A DNA stretch of 29,948 bases from Streptococcus sp. (lineage in GTDB: Bacteria; Bacillota; Bacilli; Lactobacillales; Streptococcaceae): contig DOTL01000089.1 in NCBI GenBank assembly GCA_003521145.1, positions 1-29,948 of the forward strand, read 5' to 3'. Below the pieces are notes generated by a model. It did not search any database, was not told the origin of the DNA, and saw only the letters and a list, made by a program, of their open reading frames with translations. Shown here one piece after another: positions 22,810 to 29,948 of this stretch (position 1 is the first letter of the stretch; the number at the start of each line of letters is the position of its first letter). The translations under genes and the position numbers were made by a program.

Positions 22810-24528
22810 ATGAGTTTTAAAATGGATCGTGAAGAGTATGCTCAACACTATGGACCAACTGTAGGGGATAGCGTGCGTCTTGGAGATACCAATCTTTTTG
22901 CAGCCATTGAAAAAGACTTTACTGTTTATGGACAGGAATCTAAGTTCGGTGGCGGTAAAGTTTTGCGTGATGGTATGGGTGTTAGTGCTACGGAAACACG
23001 TGACAATCCATCAGTTGTTGATACCATTATTACAGGTGCAACCATCATTGACTATACAGGTATTATTAAAGCAGATATCGGTATTCGTGATGGTAAGATT
23101 GTTGCTATTGGTCGCGGTGGTAACCCAGATACAATGGACAATGTGGACTTTGTTGTGGGTGCTAGTACAGAAGCCATTGCTGCAGAAGGTTTGATTGTGA
23201 CTGCTGGTGGTATTGACCTCCACGTACATTATATTTCTGCTGACCTTCCTGAATTTGGTTTGGATAATGGAATTACGACCCTCTTTGGTGGTGGTACTGG
23301 TCCCGCTGACGGTAGTAATGCAACAACATGTACACCAGGTAAATTCCATATTACTCGTATGTTGCAAGCTGTTGATGATATGCCTGCTAACTTTGGTTTC
23401 CTTGCCAAAGGTGTTGGTTCTGAGACTGAAGTGGTTGAAGAGCAAATTAAAGCTGGTGCAGCAGGAATTAAGACACACGAGGACTGGGGTGCGACTTACG
23501 CAGGAATTGATAATTCCCTTAAAGTTGCGGATAAATACGATGTTTCTTTTGCGGTCCACACCGACTCTTTGAATGAGGGTGGATTTATGGAAAATACTTT
23601 GGAATCTTTCCAAGGTCGTACCGTTCATACCTTCCATACCGAAGGTTCTGGTGGTGGGCACGCTCCAGATATTATGGTTTTTGCAGGTAAGGAAAATATT
23701 TTGCCATCATCAACTAACCCAACTAACCCATATACTACAAATGCTATTGGTGAGTTGTTAGATATGGTTATGGTTTGTCACCACTTGGATCCAAAAATCC
23801 CAGAAGACGTATCTTTTGCCGAATCACGTGTACGTAAACAAACAGTGGCTGCAGAAGACGTTCTTCATGATATGGGTGCCCTTAGTATCATGACTTCAGA
23901 TGCCATGGCTATGGGACGTGTCGGTGAGGTAGCCATGCGTTGTTGGCAACTAGCTGATAAGATGAAGGCACAGCGCGGTCCACTTGAAGGGGATTCAGAG
24001 TTTAACGATAATAACCGTATCAAACGTTACGTGGCTAAATATACAATAAACCCTGCTATCACTAACGGTATTGCAGACTATATCGGTTCTGTAGAAGTTG
24101 GTAAATTTGCAGATTTGGTTATCTGGGAACCAGCACAATTTGGTGCAAAACCTAAGTTGGTGCTCAAGGGTGGTATGTTAACTTATGGTGTTATGGGTGA
24201 CGCTGGTTCAAGTCTTCCAACACCTCAACCACGTATCATGCGTAAATTATATGGTGCTTACGGTCAAGCGGTTCATGAAACAAATCTTACATTTGTCTCT
24301 CAATACGCTTATGATAATGGTATCAAAGAAGAAATTGGTTTGAATAAGATTGTTCTTCCTGTTAAGAATACGCGTAACTTGACTAAGCGTGATATGAAGC
24401 TTAATGACTACGCTCCAAAAACAATCCGTATTGATCCACAGACCTTTGATGTCTTTATTGATGATGAGTTGGTTACTTGTGAGCCAATCCATACGACATC
24501 ATTGTCTCAACGTTATTTCTTGTTCTAA
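22810..24528 (+). CDS. ureC: Urease catalytic subunit alpha
   Basis: Catalytic subunit with a two-nickel centre. The 572-residue protein has every active-site residue expected by comparison with the Klebsiella enzyme: nickel ligands His138 and His140 (GGIDLHVHY), carbamylated Lys221 (KTHEDWGAT, with His223), His250 (FAVHTDS), His276 and Asp364 (MTSDAMAMGR). The mobile flap carries Cys323-His324 (MVCHHLDPKIPEDVSFAESRVR). The enzyme should be functional. It is the third structural gene, and a 140-base gap separates it from ureE, the longest gap in the operon. Confidence 0.99.
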   Translation: MSFKMDREEYAQHYGPTVGDSVRLGDTNLFAAIEKDFTVYGQESKFGGGKVLRDGMGVSATETRDNPSVVDTIITGATIIDYTGIIKADIGIRDGKIVAIGRGGNPDTMDNVDFVVGASTEAIAAEGLIVTAGGIDLHVHYISADLPEFGLDNGITTLFGGGTGPADGSNATTCTPGKFHITRMLQAVDDMPANFGFLAKGVGSETEVVEEQIKAGAAGIKTHEDWGATYAGIDNSLKVADKYDVSFAVHTDSLNEGGFMENTLESFQGRTVHTFHTEGSGGGHAPDIMVFAGKENILPSSTNPTNPYTTNAIGELLDMVMVCHHLDPKIPEDVSFAESRVRKQTVAAEDVLHDMGALSIMTSDAMAMGRVGEVAMRCWQLADKMKAQRGPLEGDSEFNDNNRIKRYVAKYTINPAITNGIADYIGSVEVGKFADLVIWEPAQFGAKPKLVLKGGMLTYGVMGDAGSSLPTPQPRIMRKLYGAYGQAVHETNLTFVSQYAYDNGIKEEIGLNKIVLPVKNTRNLTKRDMKLNDYAPKTIRIDPQTFDVFIDDELVTCEPIHTTSLSQRYFLF

Positions 24529-24535
24529 GGAAAAC

Positions 24536-24588
24536 GCTATATACATGAGGCTGGATTTTTTCCTCCAACCTCTTTTGTATTTTATAGC
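24536..24588 (+). terminator. Long imperfect hairpin in the ureC-ureE gap
   Basis: Paired arms from outside in: GCTATA/TATAGC, TAC/GTA, GAGG/CCTC and TGGA/TCCA, with a T-rich loop and small interruptions. The inner stem is followed by TTTTG, so it could attenuate transcription or mark an RNA processing site between structural and accessory genes. Confidence 0.5.
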
Positions 24589-24668
24589 CATAACGTTTTT
24601 AGCACTTTATTAGATTGCTATATGAGTCTGATGCTAGACTTTTAAAATGTAATAGAAAAGGAAAAAGT

Positions 24669-25121
24669 ATGATTTTTACAAAAGTAGATGCTCTTGTTAA
24701 GGATATCGATGTGGACAAATACCATATTGAAACAGTCATTCTTTCGAGTGACGATCTTAACAAAAAAATTATTCGTGTGAAGAGTGATCATGGGAATGAA
24801 TTTGGTATTCGTCTTGATAAGGGACAAAAATTGCAAAATGGATCTGCCTTTTTTATCGATGATCACCATGTCCTAGCTATTGGTGTTGAGTCACAGGATT
24901 TGATTGTCATTTCACCTAAAGATATGGATGAAATGGGAATCACAGCTCATATTCTTGGGAATACTCATAAACCGATTGAGGTGAAAGATGCCAAGATTTA
25001 TTTAGAGGTTGACCCAGTTGTAGAGCAAGTCTTGACTCAAAAAGAGATTGCCTACACGATTGAAGAAGTGGTCCTTGATAAACCCCTACGCCATGTGAAT
25101 TTAACTGCCCATGAACATTAA
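24669..25121 (+). CDS. ureE: Urease accessory protein UreE (nickel chaperone)
   Basis: Delivers nickel to the urease activation complex. The 150-residue protein has the UreE N-terminal domain (about 1-70, [15 protein letters not shown]) and the C-terminal metal-binding domain with [11 protein letters not shown] (conserved histidine about 100). The C terminus is only a short AHEH, not the long histidine tail of Klebsiella UreE. The frame is open from 24615, but AAAAGGAAAA before ATG 24669 and family similarity from [10 protein letters not shown] favour the shorter start. It overlaps ureF by 11 bases. Confidence 0.94.
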
Positions 25122-25824
25122 TCCCTTTGCTAATGTGTCTTTGCAAGATTATCTTGAAATTGTGCAAATTGTCGATTCAACCTTTCCAATTGGATCATTT
25201 AACCACTCATTTGGGATGGAAAATTATCTGCGTGAAGACACTGTAACAGATGATAAAGGTTACGAAGAGTGGCAAGAAGCCTATTTAGCCAGTCAGTTTA
25301 AATATGGTGAAGGTCTTGTAATCAAACTGGTTTATGATGCTATGGTTACAGATAACATAGACCAGGTTTGGTATTATGATAAGGTCTTGACAGTTTCGAC
25401 GCAAGCGCGTGAAACAAGACAGGGGACTAAAATGATTGCTAAACAAATGCTTCGACTCATTCAAAGGCTTCATGCTATTCCGGTATTGGATGACTATCAG
25501 TCCAAAATACGTAAGGGTGTGGCCTTCGGCAATCCAGCTATTGTCTTTGCGCTCTATGTGTTTAACAAGGGCTTGGGATGTAATGAAGCCATAGCACTTT
25601 ATGGCTATAGCGTGATTTCGACGATGGTTCAAAATGCTGTGCGTGCCATTCCCCTTGGACAGTTTGCTGGACAGGAGATTGTTTTACGTAGCTTTTCGCA
25701 ATTAGAAAAAATGACACAAGAAATTCAAGAATTGGATGCGTCCTACCTTGGGGCCAATACGCCTGGTCTTGAATTAGCTCAGATGAAACATGAAACACAG
25801 GTATTCCGCCTATTCATGTCCTAA
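25111..25824 (+). CDS. ureF: Urease accessory protein UreF
   Basis: Part of the UreD-UreF-UreG complex that inserts nickel, thought to act as GTPase-activating partner of UreG. The 237-residue, mostly helical protein contains the typical [20 protein letters not shown] (about 22-41) and [17 protein letters not shown] near residue 180. It begins inside ureE (11-base overlap), implying translational coupling, and ends 29 bases before ureG. Confidence 0.96.
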
Positions 25825-25853
25825 AATATCAACAAGGTTGAGAGGAAAAAACA

Positions 25854-26468
25854 ATGACAAAACGTACTGTAATTATTGGAGTTGGTGGACCTGTTGGTTC
25901 AGGTAAAACTCTTTTGCTTGAGCGTCTTACACGACGTATGTCCGACTTAAATTTAGCAGTTATTACTAACGATATCTATACAAAAGAAGATGCTCTTTTC
26001 TTGGCTAAAAATTCAAGCTTAGATGAAGATCGTATCATTGGTGTAGAAACTGGTGGATGTCCCCATACTGCGATTCGTGAGGATGCCTCTATGAACTTCG
26101 AAGCGATTGAAACTCTTCAAGAGCGCTTTAACCATGATTTGGATGTTATTTTCCTTGAAAGTGGTGGAGACAACTTGGCTGCGACCTTCAGCCCTGATTT
26201 GGTTGATTTTACCATTTATATTATTGACGTTGCTCAGGGTGAAAAAATCCCACGTAAGGCTGGTCAAGGGATGATTAAGAGTGATTTGTTCTTGATTAAT
26301 AAGACTGACCTTGCACCTTATGTTGGAGCCAACCTAGACCGTATGCGTGAAGATACCCTTCATTTCCGTAACGAAGATTCTTTCATTTTTACAAATTTAA
26401 ATAATGATGACAATGTTAAGGAAGTAGAAGAATGGATTCGTAAGAATTTCCTACTAGAGGACTTGTAG
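25854..26468 (+). CDS. ureG: Urease accessory GTPase UreG
   Basis: GTP-binding protein that drives nickel insertion. The 204-residue product has the P-loop GGPVGSGKT (about 11-19), the nickel-binding Cys-Pro-His motif (about 69-71, VETGGCPHTAIRED), LESGGDNLAATFSPDLVD and the guanine-specificity NKTDLAPYVG. All functional motifs are intact. A GAGGAAAA ribosome binding site precedes it; ureD follows after 1 base. Confidence 0.98.
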   Translation: MTKRTVIIGVGGPVGSGKTLLLERLTRRMSDLNLAVITNDIYTKEDALFLAKNSSLDEDRIIGVETGGCPHTAIREDASMNFEAIETLQERFNHDLDVIFLESGGDNLAATFSPDLVDFTIYIIDVAQGEKIPRKAGQGMIKSDLFLINKTDLAPYVGANLDRMREDTLHFRNEDSFIFTNLNNDDNVKEVEEWIRKNFLLEDL

Positions 26469-26469
26469 G

Positions 26470-27309
26470 ATGACACAAGCATATGATGGCTTTGTCCATC
26501 TTGGATTTTCAAACAGAAATGGTCGTACAATTTCCCACAAGAAATACCAAGAAGGCAACTCTCGAGTGTCAGCGGATAATTCAGATGCCAATGGTGTTAC
26601 TTACTATTTCCTCATTAATATGGGTGGGGGCTTTGTCGAGGGTGAGCAGTATCAAGTGACCATTGATGTTAATAAAGATGCTCATGCCTTGGTAACAACT
26701 CAAACACCTACCTATGTTTACAAGTGTGAAAGAGGACAGTTGACGCAACAACATACGTCTATCACACTTGAAGAAAATAGCTATTTGGAGTACATGGCTG
26801 ATGAAGTCATTCCCTATTTAAAATCACGCTATTTCCAAACAAGTCGTATTGATATGGAAAAGTCTGCCCACTTGATTTATTCAGATGGTGTGACGGCAGG
26901 TTGGTCTCATGAGGATTTGCCGTTTCAGTACCATTATTTTCGTAATTTGACACAAATTTACCAAGATAATGCGCTTGTTTATAGCGATCAGACTCTCTTA
27001 GAGCCTCAGAAACAAGATATGTTTAAACTTGGTTATTTTGAAGGCTGGCGTAATTACAATAGCTTGGTAATGGTGTCACCAAATATTGACGACGCTTTTG
27101 TTAAGGCTTTGCGGAAGCACTTAGAAGATCTGAATTTAGAGTCTGATTTTGCTATTTCATCATTAGATATACCAGGTCTGGTGTTACGTATCTTAGGAAA
27201 AACTGCTGAGGATAATCGTCGCGTCATTTATGCCTGTGCAGACTATTTTAGACAAGAAATACATGGATTAACCACTTTGAATTTGAGAAAAAATGATATG
27301 AGGAGATAA
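26470..27309 (+). CDS. ureD: Urease accessory protein UreD (UreH)
   Basis: Scaffold of the urease activation complex, contacting the apoenzyme and UreF. The 279-residue protein shows the family segments GGGFVEGEQYQVTIDV (about 52-67), ALVTTQTPTYVYK and YLEYMADEVIPYLKSRYFQTSRI (about 106-128). The ATG lies 1 base after the ureG stop, with the ribosome binding site inside the ureG end. It is followed by the nickel transporter genes within the same unit. Confidence 0.95.
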   Translation: MTQAYDGFVHLGFSNRNGRTISHKKYQEGNSRVSADNSDANGVTYYFLINMGGGFVEGEQYQVTIDVNKDAHALVTTQTPTYVYKCERGQLTQQHTSITLEENSYLEYMADEVIPYLKSRYFQTSRIDMEKSAHLIYSDGVTAGWSHEDLPFQYHYFRNLTQIYQDNALVYSDQTLLEPQKQDMFKLGYFEGWRNYNSLVMVSPNIDDAFVKALRKHLEDLNLESDFAISSLDIPGLVLRILGKTAEDNRRVIYACADYFRQEIHGLTTLNLRKNDMRR

Positions 27310-27312
27310 AAA

Positions 27313-28290
27313 ATGCACATTCCTGAAAATTACCTAAGTCCTACGACTTGTGCGACAATGGGGGCAGTTATGTTGCCTATTTGGTATAAGGCTGTCAAAG
27401 AAGTAAAGGTTAAAGTTGATACTGATAAAAAAGCAATTCCTATGTTGGGAATTGGGACTTCCTTGTCCTTCCTTATCATGATGTTTAACCTTCCAGCCCC
27501 TGGTGGAACGAGTGCCCATGCTGTTGGGGCAGTACTAATTGCTATATTGTTAGGGCCTTGGGCTTCCTGTTTAGCAGTTAGTGTAGCCCTGGCTATGCAG
27601 GCTTTGCTATTTGGTGATGGTGGGATTTTGGCCTTTGGTGCGAATGCCTTTTGTATGGCCGTTGTCATGCCGTTTGTAGGTTATGCCGTTTATAAACTCT
27701 TGAATAAGTGGACAAAGAACAGGATAATTGCTAGCTTTTTTGGAGGTTATATTGGAATTGTAGTTGCGGCTCTGACTGTTGCGGTTTTACTAGGAATACA
27801 ACCAATTCTCTTTAAAGATAGCAGTGGTAATCCGCTGTACAATCCATACCCTTTGAGAGTGACGCTTCCAGTAATGGGCTTGACTCACCTGCTTATCGGC
27901 CTGGTAGAAGGATTTTTCACAGCTGGTGTTCAAGAATTCATTGAACGTTTGAATATTGATAATGCTCAGGAAATAACGACTAAAAAACTACGTCCGTTAT
28001 TGCTCTTTATCCTAGCCTTAATTATCCTAACGCCACTTGGTTTATTGGCGACGGGAACAGCTTTTGCAGAATGGGATGTCAAAGAGTTAGTAGAAAAATT
28101 GTCTCATTACCATGTGGAAGCCCAAGCGCCAAAAGGAATGTTGAATGGTTTTTCATTCAATGCCCTCTTCCCAGATTATAGTATCGCAGGCATTCCAGAA
28201 GTTTTGGGTTATATCCTGAGTGCTGCCTCTGCTGTTTTGATTTTCTTCATCCTCTATCGCTTGATTTTCGGTAGAAAGATTGAAAAATGA
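27313..28290 (+). CDS. ureM: Nickel ECF transporter substrate-binding subunit (CbiM/NikM type)
   Basis: Membrane component that captures Ni2+. The 325-residue protein starts with MHIPENYLSP, the N-terminal Met-His segment that coordinates metal in NikM/CbiM, and has a second metal histidine at about 69 (GGTSAHAVGAV). An extra C-terminal part (about 225-325) with two membrane segments (LLLFILALIILTPLGLLATG and VLGYILSAASAVLIFFILY) resembles a fused NikN/PDGLE-type domain. Location directly after ureD indicates nickel, not cobalt. It overlaps ureQ by 4 bases. The symbol follows the S. salivarius ureMQO naming. Confidence 0.9.
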   Translation: MHIPENYLSPTTCATMGAVMLPIWYKAVKEVKVKVDTDKKAIPMLGIGTSLSFLIMMFNLPAPGGTSAHAVGAVLIAILLGPWASCLAVSVALAMQALLFGDGGILAFGANAFCMAVVMPFVGYAVYKLLNKWTKNRIIASFFGGYIGIVVAALTVAVLLGIQPILFKDSSGNPLYNPYPLRVTLPVMGLTHLLIGLVEGFFTAGVQEFIERLNIDNAQEITTKKLRPLLLFILALIILTPLGLLATGTAFAEWDVKELVEKLSHYHVEAQAPKGMLNGFSFNALFPDYSIAGIPEVLGYILSAASAVLIFFILYRLIFGRKIEK

Positions 28291-29066
28291 TTCTGCCAGA
28301 TTGGATGTCGGAAGAGCGCCTAGTAGTCACTAAAGTCGGTAGAAATAACTTTCTTATCCGGAATCGTCACCATCTGGAAGCTCTTCTTCAAAAGTTTGAA
28401 ACGCATCCTTTAAAAGTAGCATCAGTCTTTCATCCAACAGCTAAGGTTTTACTTCTCTTTTTCTTACTTGTTTCAGTGGGAATTAGCCGAAATCTCACAG
28501 TTTTGTGGATTATAGCCTTGTTTTTAGGAGCTGGCGTGGCTTTTTTACCGCATTCTGTTTTAGTAAGAACTTTGAAAAAAACTGTAGTGTTGTTGATCTT
28601 CCCTTTAGTTCTTTATCTACCGCATCTTTTACTTAGCGGAGGTCAATCGCTCTTTCTTTTTAGACTTCCTTTGATTGCCGTAGCCATTGCTTATTATTCA
28701 GAGACAAGTACAATAAGTGAGATGCTAGTGGCATTAAAAGGGTTGCATTTTCCTGATCTTGTTCTGCTCCAGTTAGATATCACCATAAAATATATCGATG
28801 TCTTTGGAAAACAATTAATGGATTTGCTCAAAGGGATTGAAGCACGAAGCTTTGGCGGCAACCATCGTTTCCGGATTGGAAGTAATATCTGGGGAATTTT
28901 ATACCTTAAAGCTATACGCTATGGTGAGGAACTGACTCAATCCATGGAAGCACGTTGCTTTGTTGGTGAGTATGTCAAGTCATCACAGTCATTCACATGG
29001 AAGGACTGGCTGGCCTTGATAGGTCTAGTAGCAGTGATTTTAGGACAGATTATGTTAGGAGGATGA
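28287..29066 (+). CDS. ureQ: Nickel ECF transporter transmembrane subunit (CbiQ/EcfT type)
   Basis: Energy-coupling membrane component joining the substrate-binding and ATPase subunits. The 259-residue protein has hydrophobic segments at about 50-70, 75-100 and 105-135 plus a last one at the C terminus. The cytoplasmic coupling helices have the family's A-R-G-like signatures: GIEARSFGG (about 187-195) and MEARCFVG (about 217-224). It starts 4 bases before the ureM stop, and one base separates its stop from ureO. Confidence 0.92.
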   Translation: MILPDWMSEERLVVTKVGRNNFLIRNRHHLEALLQKFETHPLKVASVFHPTAKVLLLFFLLVSVGISRNLTVLWIIALFLGAGVAFLPHSVLVRTLKKTVVLLIFPLVLYLPHLLLSGGQSLFLFRLPLIAVAIAYYSETSTISEMLVALKGLHFPDLVLLQLDITIKYIDVFGKQLMDLLKGIEARSFGGNHRFRIGSNIWGILYLKAIRYGEELTQSMEARCFVGEYVKSSQSFTWKDWLALIGLVAVILGQIMLGG

Positions 29067-29067
29067 G

Positions 29068-29784
29068 ATGTTTCAATTGAAACAAGTGGCCTGTGCCTAT
29101 GAACAAAAAAAGGTCTTTACTGGTCTTGATTTGGAGATTAGACAAGGACAATATGTGATGTTGATGGGGGAAAACGGGACTGGAAAATCAAGTCTTATCA
29201 GTTTATTAACCGGCTTCAAGCAGGAAGAATCTGGACGCATTCTTTTCTTAAGGAAGGACCTCAAAGATTGGCTGAAGGACAAACGTCTAAAACGAGATTT
29301 TTATAGTCGACTCGGAATCCTCTTCCAGGATGTGGATAGTCAGTTATTTAATAGTACTGTCTATGATGAGATTGCTTTTGGTCCGCGTCAGCTAGGTCTT
29401 ACTGAAGAAGAGGTGTCACAGCGCGTTCAAGACACGCTATCCCTGCTGAAAATTGAAGATTTAAGGGATCGCGTTCCCTATCAACTGTCTGGTGGAGAAA
29501 AGAAGAAAGTGGCCTTTGCCAGTATCATGGTAACGAATCCAGATGTGTATATACTTGATGAACCCTTCAATAATCTTTCTAAAGAATATGAAGAATTTTT
29601 TAGGGAACTCCTACATGAGCTTCATTCAGCTGGGAAAACCATTATCATGTCTGCTCATCATTTTAAGCACCTTCATCATGAAAAGGCTGATGTTCTACTT
29701 TTCGAAGATGGTAAGGCTGATTTCTTTCCTGCCCAGGAAGTGCTTAATAACCAACAAGTAATTGAGCGTTTGTCGCATTATTAA
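29068..29784 (+). CDS. ureO: Nickel ECF transporter ATPase (CbiO type)
   Basis: ATPase that powers nickel uptake with UreM and UreQ. The 238-residue protein has Walker A GENGTGKSSL (about 34-43), Q-loop FQDVDSQLFNSTV, signature LSGGEKKKVAFASIM (about 140-154) and Walker B VYILDEPFNNLS (about 161-172), where the D-loop reads NNLS instead of the usual GLD. The switch histidine is present (SAHHF). AGGAGG sits at the end of ureQ. Last gene of the urease operon, followed by a terminator. Confidence 0.94.
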   Translation: MFQLKQVACAYEQKKVFTGLDLEIRQGQYVMLMGENGTGKSSLISLLTGFKQEESGRILFLRKDLKDWLKDKRLKRDFYSRLGILFQDVDSQLFNSTVYDEIAFGPRQLGLTEEEVSQRVQDTLSLLKIEDLRDRVPYQLSGGEKKKVAFASIMVTNPDVYILDEPFNNLSKEYEEFFRELLHELHSAGKTIIMSAHHFKHLHHEKADVLLFEDGKADFFPAQEVLNNQQVIERLSHY

Positions 29785-29791
29785 TAACTAT

Positions 29792-29826
29792 AAGTAGAAA
29801 ATCGTTCTAGGTTTCCTACTTTTTTC
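29792..29826 (+). terminator. Terminator of the urease operon
   Basis: AAGTAG-AAA and TTT-C-CTACTT pair (one bulged base) around a short loop and are followed by TTTTTT. It lies 8 bases after the ureO stop codon. Confidence 0.75.
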
Positions 29827-29911
29827 TTTGTCAAAAAATTGCTATTTTTAGGTGATAGTATTTTCTTATCACTTTGATTATGTTTAAATATTAGTTAAGC
29901 TTAGTGAATTC

Positions 29912-29943
29912 TGTTACAATAAAAAAATCAATCTCAAAGGAGA
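29912..29943 (+). promoter_or_regulatory. Promoter and ribosome binding site of a gene beyond the right edge
   Basis: Extended -10 TG-T-TACAAT (29912-29920) and AAAGGAG (29937-29943). The start codon would be just outside the window, so the product is unknown. Confidence 0.55.
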
Positions 29944-29948
29944 GTATT

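Noticed and set aside
23011..23661. 216-codon open frame antisense to ureC
   Set aside because: It lies wholly within ureC on the other strand, has no ribosome binding site or recognisable domain, and its composition is that of a shadow frame.

Overview
The window looks like chromosome of a salivarius-group Streptococcus (S. thermophilus / S. salivarius / S. vestibularis). Support for this comes from low-GC sequence, Gram-positive ribosome binding sites, the streptococcal order murI-rdgB-yfcE-cbpB-xerDL-scpA-scpB-rluB-yidD, a ComR/ComS competence locus whose predicted pheromone ends in LPYFSGCL, and a complete ureIABCEFGD-MQO operon. Two decayed genes (acylphosphatase and a lipoprotein) would fit a gene-decaying lineage such as S. 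thermophilus, but the species is not settled.

Layout. 1-1500: yidC2 (minus strand), preceded by an acylphosphatase gene broken by one stop codon. 1475-3530: TrmH/SpoU RNA methyltransferase, HD-domain hydrolase and Bax-inhibitor-1 membrane protein (plus). 3567-4702: lipoprotein pseudogene (minus) with one frameshift and one nonsense codon. 4840-6668: lysA converging on a TetR-type regulator. 6913-13058: long plus-strand housekeeping run of yneF-like, murI, rdgB, phosphoesterase, cbpB, xerDL, scpA, scpB, rluB and yidD, mostly with overlapping or abutting genes. 13081-15861: trkA-trkH potassium uptake operon (minus). 16139-18168: trmL behind a structured leader, then ribU behind an FMN riboswitch, then a PAP2 phosphatase. 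18348-21518: comR, comS and a C39-peptidase ABC exporter. 21629-29784: urease operon (urea channel, three structural subunits, four accessory proteins, nickel ECF transporter). The right edge carries a promoter and ribosome binding site for a gene starting outside the window.

How the genes work together. The urease operon is a full module: UreI lets urea in, UreABC hydrolyses it, UreEFGD loads nickel and UreMQO imports nickel. ComR and the ComS-derived peptide form a quorum-sensing switch for competence. The ECom box, a -10 element, comS and the exporter are so tightly arranged that the exporter is probably read from the comS promoter. ScpA and ScpB (with SMC) act in chromosome condensation, and a catalytically degenerate XerD-like protein overlaps their operon. 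YidC2 and YidD both concern membrane protein insertion.

No rRNA, tRNA, CRISPR array, insertion sequence, prophage or replication origin was recognised. The only stretch above 300 bases without a gene, 16649-16957, holds a terminator, a promoter and the FMN riboswitch. The least expected signals are the comS-exporter linkage, the apparently leaderless start of the TrmH methyltransferase gene, the hairpin between the ribosome binding site and start codon of rluB, and the unidentified leader of trmL.
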